DNA from: Sphingobacterium paucimobilis HER1398
GTDB taxonomy: Bacteria; Bacteroidota; Bacteroidia; Sphingobacteriales; Sphingobacteriaceae
DNA: 64,000 bases
Assembly (NCBI RefSeq): GCF_000416985.1
Contig: NZ_ATDL01000002.1
Location: 1-64,000, forward strand
Reading direction: 5' to 3'
The notes beneath the pieces were generated by a model. That model worked only from the letters and a program-made list of their open reading frames with translations, was not told the DNA's origin and did not search any database. The translations under genes and the position numbers were made by a program. Positions 8,678-14,606 of this stretch are shown one piece after another; the first letter of the stretch is position 1, and the number at the start of each line of letters is the position of its first letter.

Positions 8678-8905
8678 TTAACGCGCCTTCAACTGTACAT
8701 CAGCTTCGTTCGCCTCGAACTGTAATGCTCTCACCATTTGGAGCAAAAGAGGTGCGTCCAAAATAGGTTGACCACTACCATTGTTTGTTGCATTGATTGC
8801 ACAGATTTTTTCTTCTGTGCTACCACAACTAGGAGGTGTTGTCGCTAATGTATAGTCAGCGGGAACCGAAGGGTCACCGCTGGGCTTCAAATTAAACCAT
8901 GCCAT
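8678..8905 (-). CDS. Small cysteine-containing peptide, unknown function
   Basis: A 75-residue protein beginning MAWFNLKPSG with two cysteines (PSCGS and KICAINA, 12-13 residues apart) and ending in VQLKAR. There is no signal peptide, transmembrane segment or known enzymatic motif. From memory, similar small peptides with a C...CAI core occur in Bacteroidota near SusCD/TlpA-type operons, but I cannot verify that here. It ends about 70 bp from the terminator of the convergent susC-susD-tlpA-like operon and lies 47 bp downstream of another small minus-strand gene. The paired cysteines and the neighbouring thioredoxin-fold protein make a thiol-linked role possible; this is inference only. Confidence 0.6.
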   Translation of the reverse strand: MAWFNLKPSGDPSVPADYTLATTPPSCGSTEEKICAINATNNGSGQPILDAPLLLQMVRALQFEANEADVQLKAR

Positions 8906-8952
8906 AAGCTTATGATTTTAATTACCTAACTATCATAATTCGTTTTAACTGA

Positions 8953-9285
8953 TCACAATATGCTGCAGTCACATTGGCCCCATGGTCTAGTCTGTTCGTA
9001 GCAGACATGTGGCACCCGGCGTCGGGACTCCTTGTTCGGCCGTACCACTTTTGATTTCCCCGTATACCGCCTTGCGGGGAATACCGCAAATTTACGCCAG
9101 TGCCATAGGGCAGGGCTGCTGCATTGCAAAGTATAGCTTAACCGGCTTCCAGCAGTAGCCTGCACCTCATCTATACGGATGTAGCCTGTATGTACCATCG
9201 GTACGTGGCTAGGTACCCGACGGTGCTCGTTGGTCTGCCTTGGAAGGGGGCTCGGATATATTCTTTTGCGTTGCATATTGTTCAT
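8953..9285 (-). CDS. Small basic hypothetical protein
   Basis: I place the start at the ATG at 9285 (110 residues, MNNMQRKRIY); the frame stays open upstream to 9396. The protein is rich in Arg and Tyr, with GYIRIDEVQATAG, WHWRKFAVFPARRYTG and the C-terminal PHVCYEQTRPWGQCDC, which holds three cysteines. No family is recognised. It is upstream of and co-directional with the 75-residue peptide gene, so the two may form an operon. The ordered, non-repetitive composition favours a real gene, but a spurious frame is not excluded. Confidence 0.45.
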   Translation of the reverse strand: MNNMQRKRIYPSPLPRQTNEHRRVPSHVPMVHTGYIRIDEVQATAGSRLSYTLQCSSPALWHWRKFAVFPARRYTGKSKVVRPNKESRRRVPHVCYEQTRPWGQCDCSIL

Positions 9286-9436
9286 CTTACTTTGTCCATG
9301 TATTCTGTTACCAACTATGGGAGAGAGTATCATAGTCAATACCGGAATAGATTGATAATGTAAAGTTAGGCTGAGGGTGGCTGTATCCGATTGCAAGTAT
9401 TTAGCATATTGACCCCCAATGTTTTAGATTCAAGAG

Positions 9437-9470
9437 CCAAATACTTTGCTTACACACGCAAAGTATTTGG
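9437..9470. terminator. Long perfect hairpin between minus-strand genes
   Basis: A 13-bp perfect stem (9437-9449/9458-9470) with an 8-nt loop, flanked further out by CCCCAAT and ATTGGGG, which could extend the structure. Neither side has a strong T-run. It lies upstream of the 110-residue gene and could be a terminator or a binding site. Confidence 0.5.
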
Positions 9471-9492
9471 TATTGGGGTTATAGCTGATTTG

Positions 9493-9529
9493 CAGAAAAT
9501 GGCCTGAAGCAGATTTAGGCCATTTTCTG
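9493..9529 (-). terminator. Probable terminator after the Crp-like gene
   Basis: A 13-bp perfect stem (9493-9505/9517-9529) with an 11-nt loop, five bases past the stop codon of the minus-strand Crp-like gene. The stem itself supplies a TTTTCTG end on the minus strand. Confidence 0.6.
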
Positions 9530-9534
9530 TGGTG

Positions 9535-10092
9535 CTATATGTCGAGACTGCTATAGTAGGTAGGTGTCAGTCCTAAAAAGGAGCTCTTGTCCTTGATGGC
9601 ACAATCGCGATAGGCATCTGGATACGCCTTCTTGAACAGTGTCTTTTTCTCGATTCCTTGCAGATTGACCAATTTGGATCGAAAAGTTCTGCTTTTTAGT
9701 ACTTCGACAATGAAATGCCGAAGATGCCTATTGAATATAGGGTGCTTGTTGAGTAGTGTATCCTGCTGTTCACGGCTTATCAGTGCTAGTGTACTGCTGC
9801 TATCGGCCTCGAAATAGCAATTGTCTATGCGCTCGATATGATAGATAGCCTGCCTGGGACTGATAAAATCGAGCACATCACTGTTTTCGTTGCTTTTCTC
9901 GTCGCGGCGCTTTACTATCGTACCGGCTAGCACAATATGCATATCAAATAGCTGTCCTGCGATGTTTCGGTTTTTGCTGTAGTGCTTGATCTCTATATGG
10001 GCTAATAGATCAAGCCAGAGATCGGGAGGTAGCGGAGCTATGGCTTGCAGACAATCATATAGGGGCTTCTCATAATCTGGTTCATGTGTCAT
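9535..10092 (-). CDS. Crp/Fnr-superfamily regulator (cyclic-nucleotide-binding-like fold)
   Basis: A 185-residue protein of the length typical for Bacteroidota Crp-like regulators. Residues about 25-110 form a cNMP-binding-like beta-roll (HIVLAGTIVKRR, ISPRQAIYHIERIDNCYFEADSSSTLALISREQ). The C-terminal tail KDKSSFLGLTPTYYSSL resembles the recognition part of the family helix-turn-helix (compare YLGxTPExLSRI). The phosphate-binding signature of true cAMP sensors is not obvious, so the ligand is unknown. It follows a hypothetical gene with only two bases between them, hence one operon. A bound small ligand and DNA-binding role are inferred from the fold. Confidence 0.75.
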   Translation of the reverse strand: MTHEPDYEKPLYDCLQAIAPLPPDLWLDLLAHIEIKHYSKNRNIAGQLFDMHIVLAGTIVKRRDEKSNENSDVLDFISPRQAIYHIERIDNCYFEADSSSTLALISREQQDTLLNKHPIFNRHLRHFIVEVLKSRTFRSKLVNLQGIEKKTLFKKAYPDAYRDCAIKDKSSFLGLTPTYYSSLDI

Positions 10093-10094
10093 GG

Positions 10095-10541
10095 CTATAC
10101 ATAGTTTTCGACGTGGTAAAAGTGAAAATTTAAGGAGACCAGACTATCCTGTCCTTTTTTAAGATTAGATCCGCTATCCGTCGGCATAGGGTTGTATTGC
10201 TTGGCGCTGTCTGCGACCTTACTGTTCTGCGGTGGTGTTTGTCGCACAGACCCACTGTCTTGAACTACGGGGATGGGTTTGTCCCTGCGTAAGGTGATGT
10301 CTGCACGGTTGTTGATTGCTTCGTTGATGTCTCTTCCGATCTGATCGAGCGTGATCTCGCCTAGGCTGTGCATGTAGTCGATCTGTGATTCATCCAGCTC
10401 AAAGCGGAGTGGTATCCATTTGGACGGATCCAAGGCTATGAGCTGTTGTTCTTGTTGGATGATTTGATCTGATGACGCATAAAGTTGGTCTTTCCAGTCT
10501 TGCACGCCGTTTGTTTCGAAGGGGAATTTTTTGGTTTCCAT
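10095..10541 (-). CDS. Hypothetical protein in operon with Crp-like regulator
   Basis: A 148-residue soluble protein with no signal peptide or membrane segment. The first 90 residues are predicted helical (WKDQLYASSDQIIQQEQQLI, IGRDINEAINN); the rest is polar and probably disordered (QDSGSVRQTPPQNSK, KQYNPMPTDSGSNLKKGQDS). No family recognised. It is the first gene of a two-gene minus-strand operon with the Crp-like regulator and faces the membrane LytTR gene across a 218-bp divergent region that contains strong hairpins. Confidence 0.65.
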   Translation of the reverse strand: METKKFPFETNGVQDWKDQLYASSDQIIQQEQQLIALDPSKWIPLRFELDESQIDYMHSLGEITLDQIGRDINEAINNRADITLRRDKPIPVVQDSGSVRQTPPQNSKVADSAKQYNPMPTDSGSNLKKGQDSLVSLNFHFYHVENYV

Positions 10542-10630
10542 ATTTGTTGATTAAAGTTTATAAAAACAATAATAGGGGTTAATGCAGGGCAAACAAATTT
10601 TTTCCCTAATAATTGAAACGAACCCCTTCT

Positions 10631-10660
10631 TTTCCCAAACGAGTAGGTTCGTTTGGGAAA
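10631..10660. promoter_or_regulatory. Perfect inverted repeat in divergent intergenic region
   Basis: Perfect 12-bp arms (TTTCCCAAACGA at 10631-10642 and its complement at 10649-10660) around a 6-nt loop. Its place between divergent genes and the strict symmetry suit either an operator or an RNA hairpin in the leader of the LytTR gene. Confidence 0.55.
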
Positions 10661-10671
10661 CGAGCTCTTGT

Positions 10672-10717
10672 GAAAGGCTTATTTAATGCTAGCCTTTCGG
10701 GAGCAACCGTTTTTTTT
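10672..10717 (+). terminator. Hairpin plus T-tract ahead of the LytTR gene
   Basis: An 8-bp stem (GAAAGGCT 10672-10679/AGCCTTTC 10691-10698), with an outer GCTC/GAGC pair, followed by a run of eight T at 10710-10717. It looks like an intrinsic terminator, yet it lies 43 bp upstream of a + strand gene with no + strand gene before it, so attenuation of that gene is conceivable. Confidence 0.45.
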
Positions 10718-10759
10718 ATTGTTATATTCGTATTTATCTGACCAAAATAATAGACTGAA

Positions 10760-11794
10760 ATGTGGAGTTCAATAAAATGTTATTTACAATTTCTGAATTG
10801 GGGATGGTTTGTCGTAGTCGTAGGGATAGCCGCTATCCTCGTAGCACTATTCCCTTTTAATGTGACTTCTTTTGAATACATCATGAGCGCTCCAGTGCTA
10901 ATGGTGATGGGCAAGACTTTATTGATTGCCATACCTACAGTGCTTAATGCGGGATTGGCTGCCTATTTTATTTATTACAAGAATCTTTGGAGGGTAAATA
11001 TCTCGGGGGCTATAGCGGTGCATGTATTGTGGGGTATGCTGCTGTCTTTTCAGATTGTGTCTTGGATGATACAGTGGTTATACAGCGATCGTATCGTGCT
11101 GGATCCTAACCATCAGTCTGATATCATATTTTTCGTTTGCTTATTGTTGATTCTTAATTTTTGGATGCGGGTGCGTATTGAAGTGGCATGGGCTAGGGAT
11201 CAGGAACGGATTAAGGTGACACAGGAAGGGCGAATCGCTAACATGTCGCTGGAAAAGGTGCAATCGGAAGCACTAGCGCAACGTAATGCCGCTGAAATAG
11301 AAGCTTTAAAGCTGCAAAACGAAAAGCTTAAGAAGGAAAGTGTAGAGATCGATTTGCTACAGGCTACCATAGCAGACTTAAAAAAACTCATCAAGGAGCG
11401 AGCTGTGCCTTCTGCACCTTTTCAAGAGGAGAAAAAACTCAAGCGCTTGGAAATAAAGTCGGCAGATGGTCCGGTGGTGCTCACGGAGAAAAAAGTATCC
11501 TACGCCGAAGTGGGTAAGGAAGGCAAGAGCTATGTGTGTAAGGTGATCGATATCAGAGGGGAGCTTTATTATGTGCCGGTACAGTCCTTGCACGCTCTGG
11601 TTACTACGTATTTTACGGGGATGATGCATGTGTCGCGGAATTATGCTGTAATGCCCGAGGCGATCTTAAGCTATACTAATCTGGATGATAGGTTGAGTAT
11701 TGTGGTATTGCATATGAAAGAGCCGATTGAGGTGTCTGGGGTTTATTATAAACGACATGCTGCGGACATTCTCGATTTTATAAATAGAAAATGA
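10760..11794 (+). CDS. Membrane-anchored LytTR-domain regulator
   Basis: A 344-residue protein. Residues about 8-135 contain four hydrophobic membrane segments (WFVVVVGIAAILVALFPF, LLIAIPTVLNAGLAAYFIYY, AIAVHVLWGMLLSFQIVSWM, IIFFVCLLLILNFW). A cytoplasmic coiled coil follows (about 145-215). The C-terminal 100 residues resemble a LytTR DNA-binding domain: LYYVPVQSLHALVTTYF, then MMHVSRNYAVMPEAIL (compare the family's RIHRSYIVN) and VSGVYYKRHAADIL. Membrane-integral LytTR proteins without a receiver domain are known in Bacteroidota. It stands alone, divergent from the Crp-like operon. The signal sensed and the target are unknown. Confidence 0.75.
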   Translation: MWSSIKCYLQFLNWGWFVVVVGIAAILVALFPFNVTSFEYIMSAPVLMVMGKTLLIAIPTVLNAGLAAYFIYYKNLWRVNISGAIAVHVLWGMLLSFQIVSWMIQWLYSDRIVLDPNHQSDIIFFVCLLLILNFWMRVRIEVAWARDQERIKVTQEGRIANMSLEKVQSEALAQRNAAEIEALKLQNEKLKKESVEIDLLQATIADLKKLIKERAVPSAPFQEEKKLKRLEIKSADGPVVLTEKKVSYAEVGKEGKSYVCKVIDIRGELYYVPVQSLHALVTTYFTGMMHVSRNYAVMPEAILSYTNLDDRLSIVVLHMKEPIEVSGVYYKRHAADILDFINRK

Positions 11795-11802
11795 CTTGGC
11801 GA

Positions 11803-11833
11803 GGCTGAATAGCTCTCTCCATCTATTCAAGCC
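11803..11833. terminator. Hairpin between convergent genes
   Basis: Stem 11803-11812 (GGCTGAATAG) against 11823-11833 with a one-base bulge, placed between the stops of the LytTR gene (+) and a small minus-strand gene. Confidence 0.5.
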
Positions 11834-11848
11834 AATTGTCATGATGGG

Positions 11849-12043
11849 TTAGGTAAGCTGATTCCGGATGTCTTCTTCGTCCAGACCGGTGTACTCGGCA
11901 AATTCACGTATGCTGATATACTGATTCTCATTCCGGCCATAGCTATCTCGTATGCAGGCTAGTATGCGTCTCGACTGGGAGAGGCTCTTGCCTAAAATAT
12001 TGCTTACATCTTGCGGGTAGATACATAGTCTTTGTCGCTTCAT
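11849..12043 (-). CDS. Small conserved-type hypothetical protein
   Basis: A 64-residue basic, helical protein (MKRQRLCIYPQDVSNILGKS, ISIREFAEYTGLDEEDI). The pattern of two helix pairs resembles small DNA-binding proteins of the excisionase/HTH type, and I recall similar short proteins as widespread hypothetical proteins in Sphingobacteriaceae, unverified here. It is a single gene on the minus strand at the left border of the DUF5675 cassette. Function unknown. Confidence 0.7.
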   Translation of the reverse strand: MKRQRLCIYPQDVSNILGKSLSQSRRILACIRDSYGRNENQYISIREFAEYTGLDEEDIRNQLT

Positions 12044-12452
12044 AGTACTCTTTTCTTTTAGGTTCTTAAATCTGATTACGCTACGACGAACTGGATTCCG
12101 TTGCTCAAAAGCTCCTGTTCTGAAGCTTTACATATTCCAATCTCGGGCTATACCGCTGTATGCGTAATTCGATGTCTTAGACTACACTCATAACGCACTG
12201 TTAACGCTTCGAGACTACTTGACATACGCAGGTATAACGCTTGATGATCGTGCCATGCTCTCTCTCCTGAGCGGACTTTTCCAAATCGATGCTTGGCTAA
12301 ATTAGCCATTATCACTTTTGTGTACAAGTGTCATTTCTGCTCATTTCGAGCATTTTGAACTGTTTGTGCTCAAATGATGCATTAACTAGCATATCGAACT
12401 GACCTTAAAAATAGGATTGCCAAATTTGACTTGTCAACATCAGATAAATGAA
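12044..12452. other. Intergenic region with a dyad
   Basis: About 400 bp between a small minus-strand gene and the cassette. The only clear element is a perfect 7-bp dyad around one base (TGGCTAA-A-TTAGCCA, 12294-12308), which may be an operator for the cassette downstream. The rest shows nothing I can name. A frame in phase with the following gene is open from a TTG at 12417. Confidence 0.4.
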
Positions 12453-13211
12453 ATGGCAAGATTAGAAGGATTACTTAAGATGAAAGGGCAGATCGGGGAT
12501 CTGACTTTCTTCAAAACAAAGGATGGTTCGTACCAGGTGCGTATGAAAGGTGGGGTATCGGCGGAGCGTATTGCTACGGATCCACGATTCCAGCGTACAC
12601 GGGAAAACGGGATGGAGTTCGGCAGGGCCAATATGGCTACCAAAAAGTTGCGGGAGCAGCTGCGCGAGCTCTTTGAGCAGAATGTGGACAGCCGTATCTC
12701 GCAACGTCTATCGTCGCGGATGTCGGCCGTGATCAAGGCGGATTCGGTCAATGAGCGTGGCGAGCGCCGTGTGCTGGCGGAGAACCTGCCAATGCTGACC
12801 GGTCTGGAGTGCAACACGACGGCTTCGCTGACAACGGTGTTCTACGGTAAGCTGCAGTATGCGTACGACCGTACCGGGGGTGAAGCGACGCTGGCTACGG
12901 GGGCTTTTTCGCCCCGCAGTAAGATCGCTAGACTGGAGGGAGCCACACATGCACGATTCACGCTGGCGGTACTGGAGTACAGTGCCGATTCGGAAGATGT
13001 GCCTGTGGTTGTGGAAAGCTCACCGTACATCGATGTGCTGTCGATGGGCCCTGAGCAGGTGGATCTGACGGCAGTACTGACAGCTGATCCGGCCAAGGCG
13101 GTGATCGTACTGGTAGGTATCGGGTACTTTCAGGAGGTCAACGGTGCGTACTATCCGTTGGCTAACGGGTTGTACAATGCGCTGACTTTTGCAGCGGTGG
13201 ACAGACCATAA
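12453..13211 (+). CDS. Unknown protein heading the DUF5675 cassette
   Basis: I choose the ATG at 12453 (252 residues, MARLEGLLKMKGQIGDLTFF); a TTG at 12417 would add 12 residues. The N-terminal 60 residues (GQIGDLTFFKTKDG, RMKGGVSAERIATDPRFQRTREN) match, from memory, a recurrent family of uncharacterised Bacteroidota proteins. The middle is helical and Arg-rich; the last 150 residues look like beta-rich repeats. There is no signal peptide. Base composition here is richer in G and C than the neighbours, with strong codon bias. It precedes a DUF5675 gene and two tiny membrane peptides and may be a structural or effector component. Function unknown. Confidence 0.75.
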   Translation: MARLEGLLKMKGQIGDLTFFKTKDGSYQVRMKGGVSAERIATDPRFQRTRENGMEFGRANMATKKLREQLRELFEQNVDSRISQRLSSRMSAVIKADSVNERGERRVLAENLPMLTGLECNTTASLTTVFYGKLQYAYDRTGGEATLATGAFSPRSKIARLEGATHARFTLAVLEYSADSEDVPVVVESSPYIDVLSMGPEQVDLTAVLTADPAKAVIVLVGIGYFQEVNGAYYPLANGLYNALTFAAVDRP

Positions 13212-13435
13212 GTGAAGGTGACGAGAAGGTGAGAGGAGTGAAGTAAATTACGTTAACCCGTCACCTCGACCTTGTGGAGAGGTCTATTAGCTGTATAGGA
13301 TTAAAAATATAGCTTTTAGATCCCTCCACTTTAGTCGGGATGACGAGATAGTTTACGAACCTGTCTTCGGGAAGCCTGTGTAACAGTTCCAGGCCGATAT
13401 AAGGCTCACCTCCATTACTTAATCTTAAAAAAACA
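13212..13435. repeat. Repeat-derived intergenic DNA
   Basis: Between two cassette genes. It includes segments such as CTCCACTTTAGTCGGGATGACG (around 13324-13345, of which only part is shared) that resemble the short intergenic repeats found at 2510-2547 and 14198-14256, and a short CTTCGGGAAG hairpin near 13374. No gene seen. Confidence 0.45.
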
Positions 13436-13840
13436 ATGAACAATCAACACACCTTACATCTCCGACGGATATACGGAGAGCGGGGGACAAATGGGACGAT
13501 CTCGTATCAGGGCGAGCAGATCTGTCATACCATCGAATTGCCCTGGCGCAATAACATGCAGCGCATGAGCTGTATCCCTACGGGACGCTACAAACTGGTC
13601 AAGCGTACCTATACCAAGCACGGTGAGCAGATCGGCATACCGAATGTACTGGGACGCGAAGCGATCCTGATCCATGCGGCCAATGACGCACAGCGCGAAC
13701 TGCTGGGCTGTATCGCTCCGGTGACCGAACTGACAGGCGAAGGTACCGGCTCGGAAAGCCGCAAAGCACTCGGCGAACTGAAAGCACTGGTGTATGGACT
13801 GTGGGATATGGGTGGGGAGGTGTATTTGGTTATTAAGTGA
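13436..13840 (+). CDS. DUF5675-family protein
   Basis: A 134-residue soluble protein matching DUF5675: TISYQGEQICHTIELPWRNN, CIPTGRYKLVKR, ILIHAANDAQRELLGCIAP and KALGELKALVYG are the family hallmarks. The CxIPxGxY and H-x-GN/AN-like loops recall L,D-transpeptidase-like or lysozyme-module folds found in phage-related loci, but the biochemical function of DUF5675 is not established. It is the central gene of a cassette with two tiny peptides downstream that look like lysis or pore components. No signal peptide is present. Confidence 0.85.
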   Translation: MNNQHTLHLRRIYGERGTNGTISYQGEQICHTIELPWRNNMQRMSCIPTGRYKLVKRTYTKHGEQIGIPNVLGREAILIHAANDAQRELLGCIAPVTELTGEGTGSESRKALGELKALVYGLWDMGGEVYLVIK

Positions 13841-13960
13841 GGGAGTTAACAAGTGATCGAGTGAACGAGTTATCTAGTTAACAAGGTTAGAGAGTTAGGT
13901 TACAGGGGTATAAAGTTACAAGGTTATCGAGTTAGGAAGAGTGAAATCGTAAAACTGTTA
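13841..13960. repeat. Degenerate short tandem-like repeats
   Basis: The stretch is dominated by variants of GAGTTAAC / GAGTGAAC / AAGGTTA spaced every 8-12 bp. It carries no open frame and is probably repeat-expanded intergenic DNA. Confidence 0.55.
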
Positions 13961-14033
13961 AAAAGTAAAGGCTTCACGATTTAGCTTATTTACGGTTTAA
14001 CGCTAGCCCTTCTAACTTTAATTATTAAAAAAA

Positions 14034-14189
14034 ATGCATAAAATCATCAAGAAAATAAGCCAGGCGGTACAGGTGTTGCTGCTGGCTCCGATCAAGCTGC
14101 CGGGAAAGGCACTGAATATTATCAAGTATATCGCTGTAGGGCTGGGGGTGTTGGAGACAATGACGAGTGAGAAGGAGGAAGACGAATAG
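14034..14189 (+). CDS. 51-residue amphipathic/hydrophobic peptide
   Basis: Frame ATG 14034 to TAG 14189, preceded by an A-rich leader (ATTATTAAAAAAA), as for other genes of this group. The N-terminus is basic (MHKIIKKISQ), followed by hydrophobic helices (VQVLLLAPIKLPGK, IIKYIAVGLGVLE) and an acidic tail (EKEEDE). It has one possible membrane-inserting helix. It lies between the DUF5675 gene and a second small membrane peptide. No family recognised. The conserved-looking start context and charge layout support a real gene. Confidence 0.6.
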   Translation: MHKIIKKISQAVQVLLLAPIKLPGKALNIIKYIAVGLGVLETMTSEKEEDE

Positions 14190-14197
14190 ACAAAGCA

Positions 14198-14256
14198 CGT
14201 CACTGCGAGCGTAGGAGCGCCTGTCCCGAATTTGTTTCGGGAAAGCAGTCTGTTTC
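14198..14256 (-). repeat. Dispersed intergenic repeat, copy 2
   Basis: Contains TCCCGAA (14224-14230) and TTCGGGA (14236-14242). Read on the minus strand it has the same block order as 2652-2706. A further related fragment (ATTCCCGATAAATCGGGA, with CACTGCGC after it) lies at about 14302-14335. Confidence 0.65.
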
Positions 14257-14353
14257 AAGAATAGTGAGGAAAGTGAAGACAGTTATCCAATGAACGAGAT
14301 ATTCCCGATAAATCGGGACTTCGTTTCACTGCGCATGTTAACAATAAAAACAC

Positions 14354-14515
14354 ATGAGAACAAACGATATACGTGCAGGTACCCTAGGTGGTACTTTATG
14401 TAGTCTCTGGGCGTCGGTTACGCTTGGAGATCTATTACAGACGGTGGTGATGGCGGCACTGGGTACGCTGGTGAGTTATCTGATGTCGCGATGGCTGGAG
14501 CGGAGGAGAGAGTAG
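14354..14515 (+). CDS. 53-residue holin-like membrane peptide
   Basis: Frame ATG 14354 to TAG 14515, too short for usual gene callers. It has a short N-terminus (MRTNDIRAGTLGG), one or two hydrophobic segments (TLCSLWASVTLGDLLQ and VVMAALGTLVSYLM) and a strongly basic C-terminus (SRWLERRRE). Small size, membrane hairpin and positive tail are the layout of class II holins. With DUF5675 upstream this suggests a lysis-like or peptide-release cassette. A good terminator follows 60 bp later. Function is inferred from topology and context only. Confidence 0.6.
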   Translation: MRTNDIRAGTLGGTLCSLWASVTLGDLLQTVVMAALGTLVSYLMSRWLERRRE

Positions 14516-14518
14516 TAA

Positions 14519-14556
14519 TTGGTAGTGAGTATTGAGTAGTGAGTAATGGGTATGAG
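14519..14556. repeat. TAGTGAGTA-type short repeats
   Basis: Imperfect repetitions of TAGTGAGTA / TTGAGTAGTGAG. They resemble the degenerate repeats at 13841-13960 in style but not in unit. Confidence 0.5.
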
Positions 14557-14575
14557 AATACCTGATATTTGGACG

Positions 14576-14606
14576 GCCCTCGAGATGATCGGGGGCTTGT
14601 TTGTTT
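14576..14606 (+). terminator. Terminator of the DUF5675 cassette
   Basis: An 8-bp GC-rich stem (14576-14583/14589-14596, one G-T pair), a 5-nt loop and a TTGTTTGTTT tail. It abuts the stop codon of the convergent hipA-like gene. Confidence 0.75.

Noticed and set aside
9437..9529. Possible tRNA or structured RNA because of two long hairpins
   Set aside because: No cloverleaf, no T-loop consensus; two separate perfect hairpins next to gene ends fit terminators better.
12440..13096. Several minus-strand open frames opposite the 252-residue cassette gene
   Set aside because: They are antisense shadows produced by the biased codon usage of the + strand gene.
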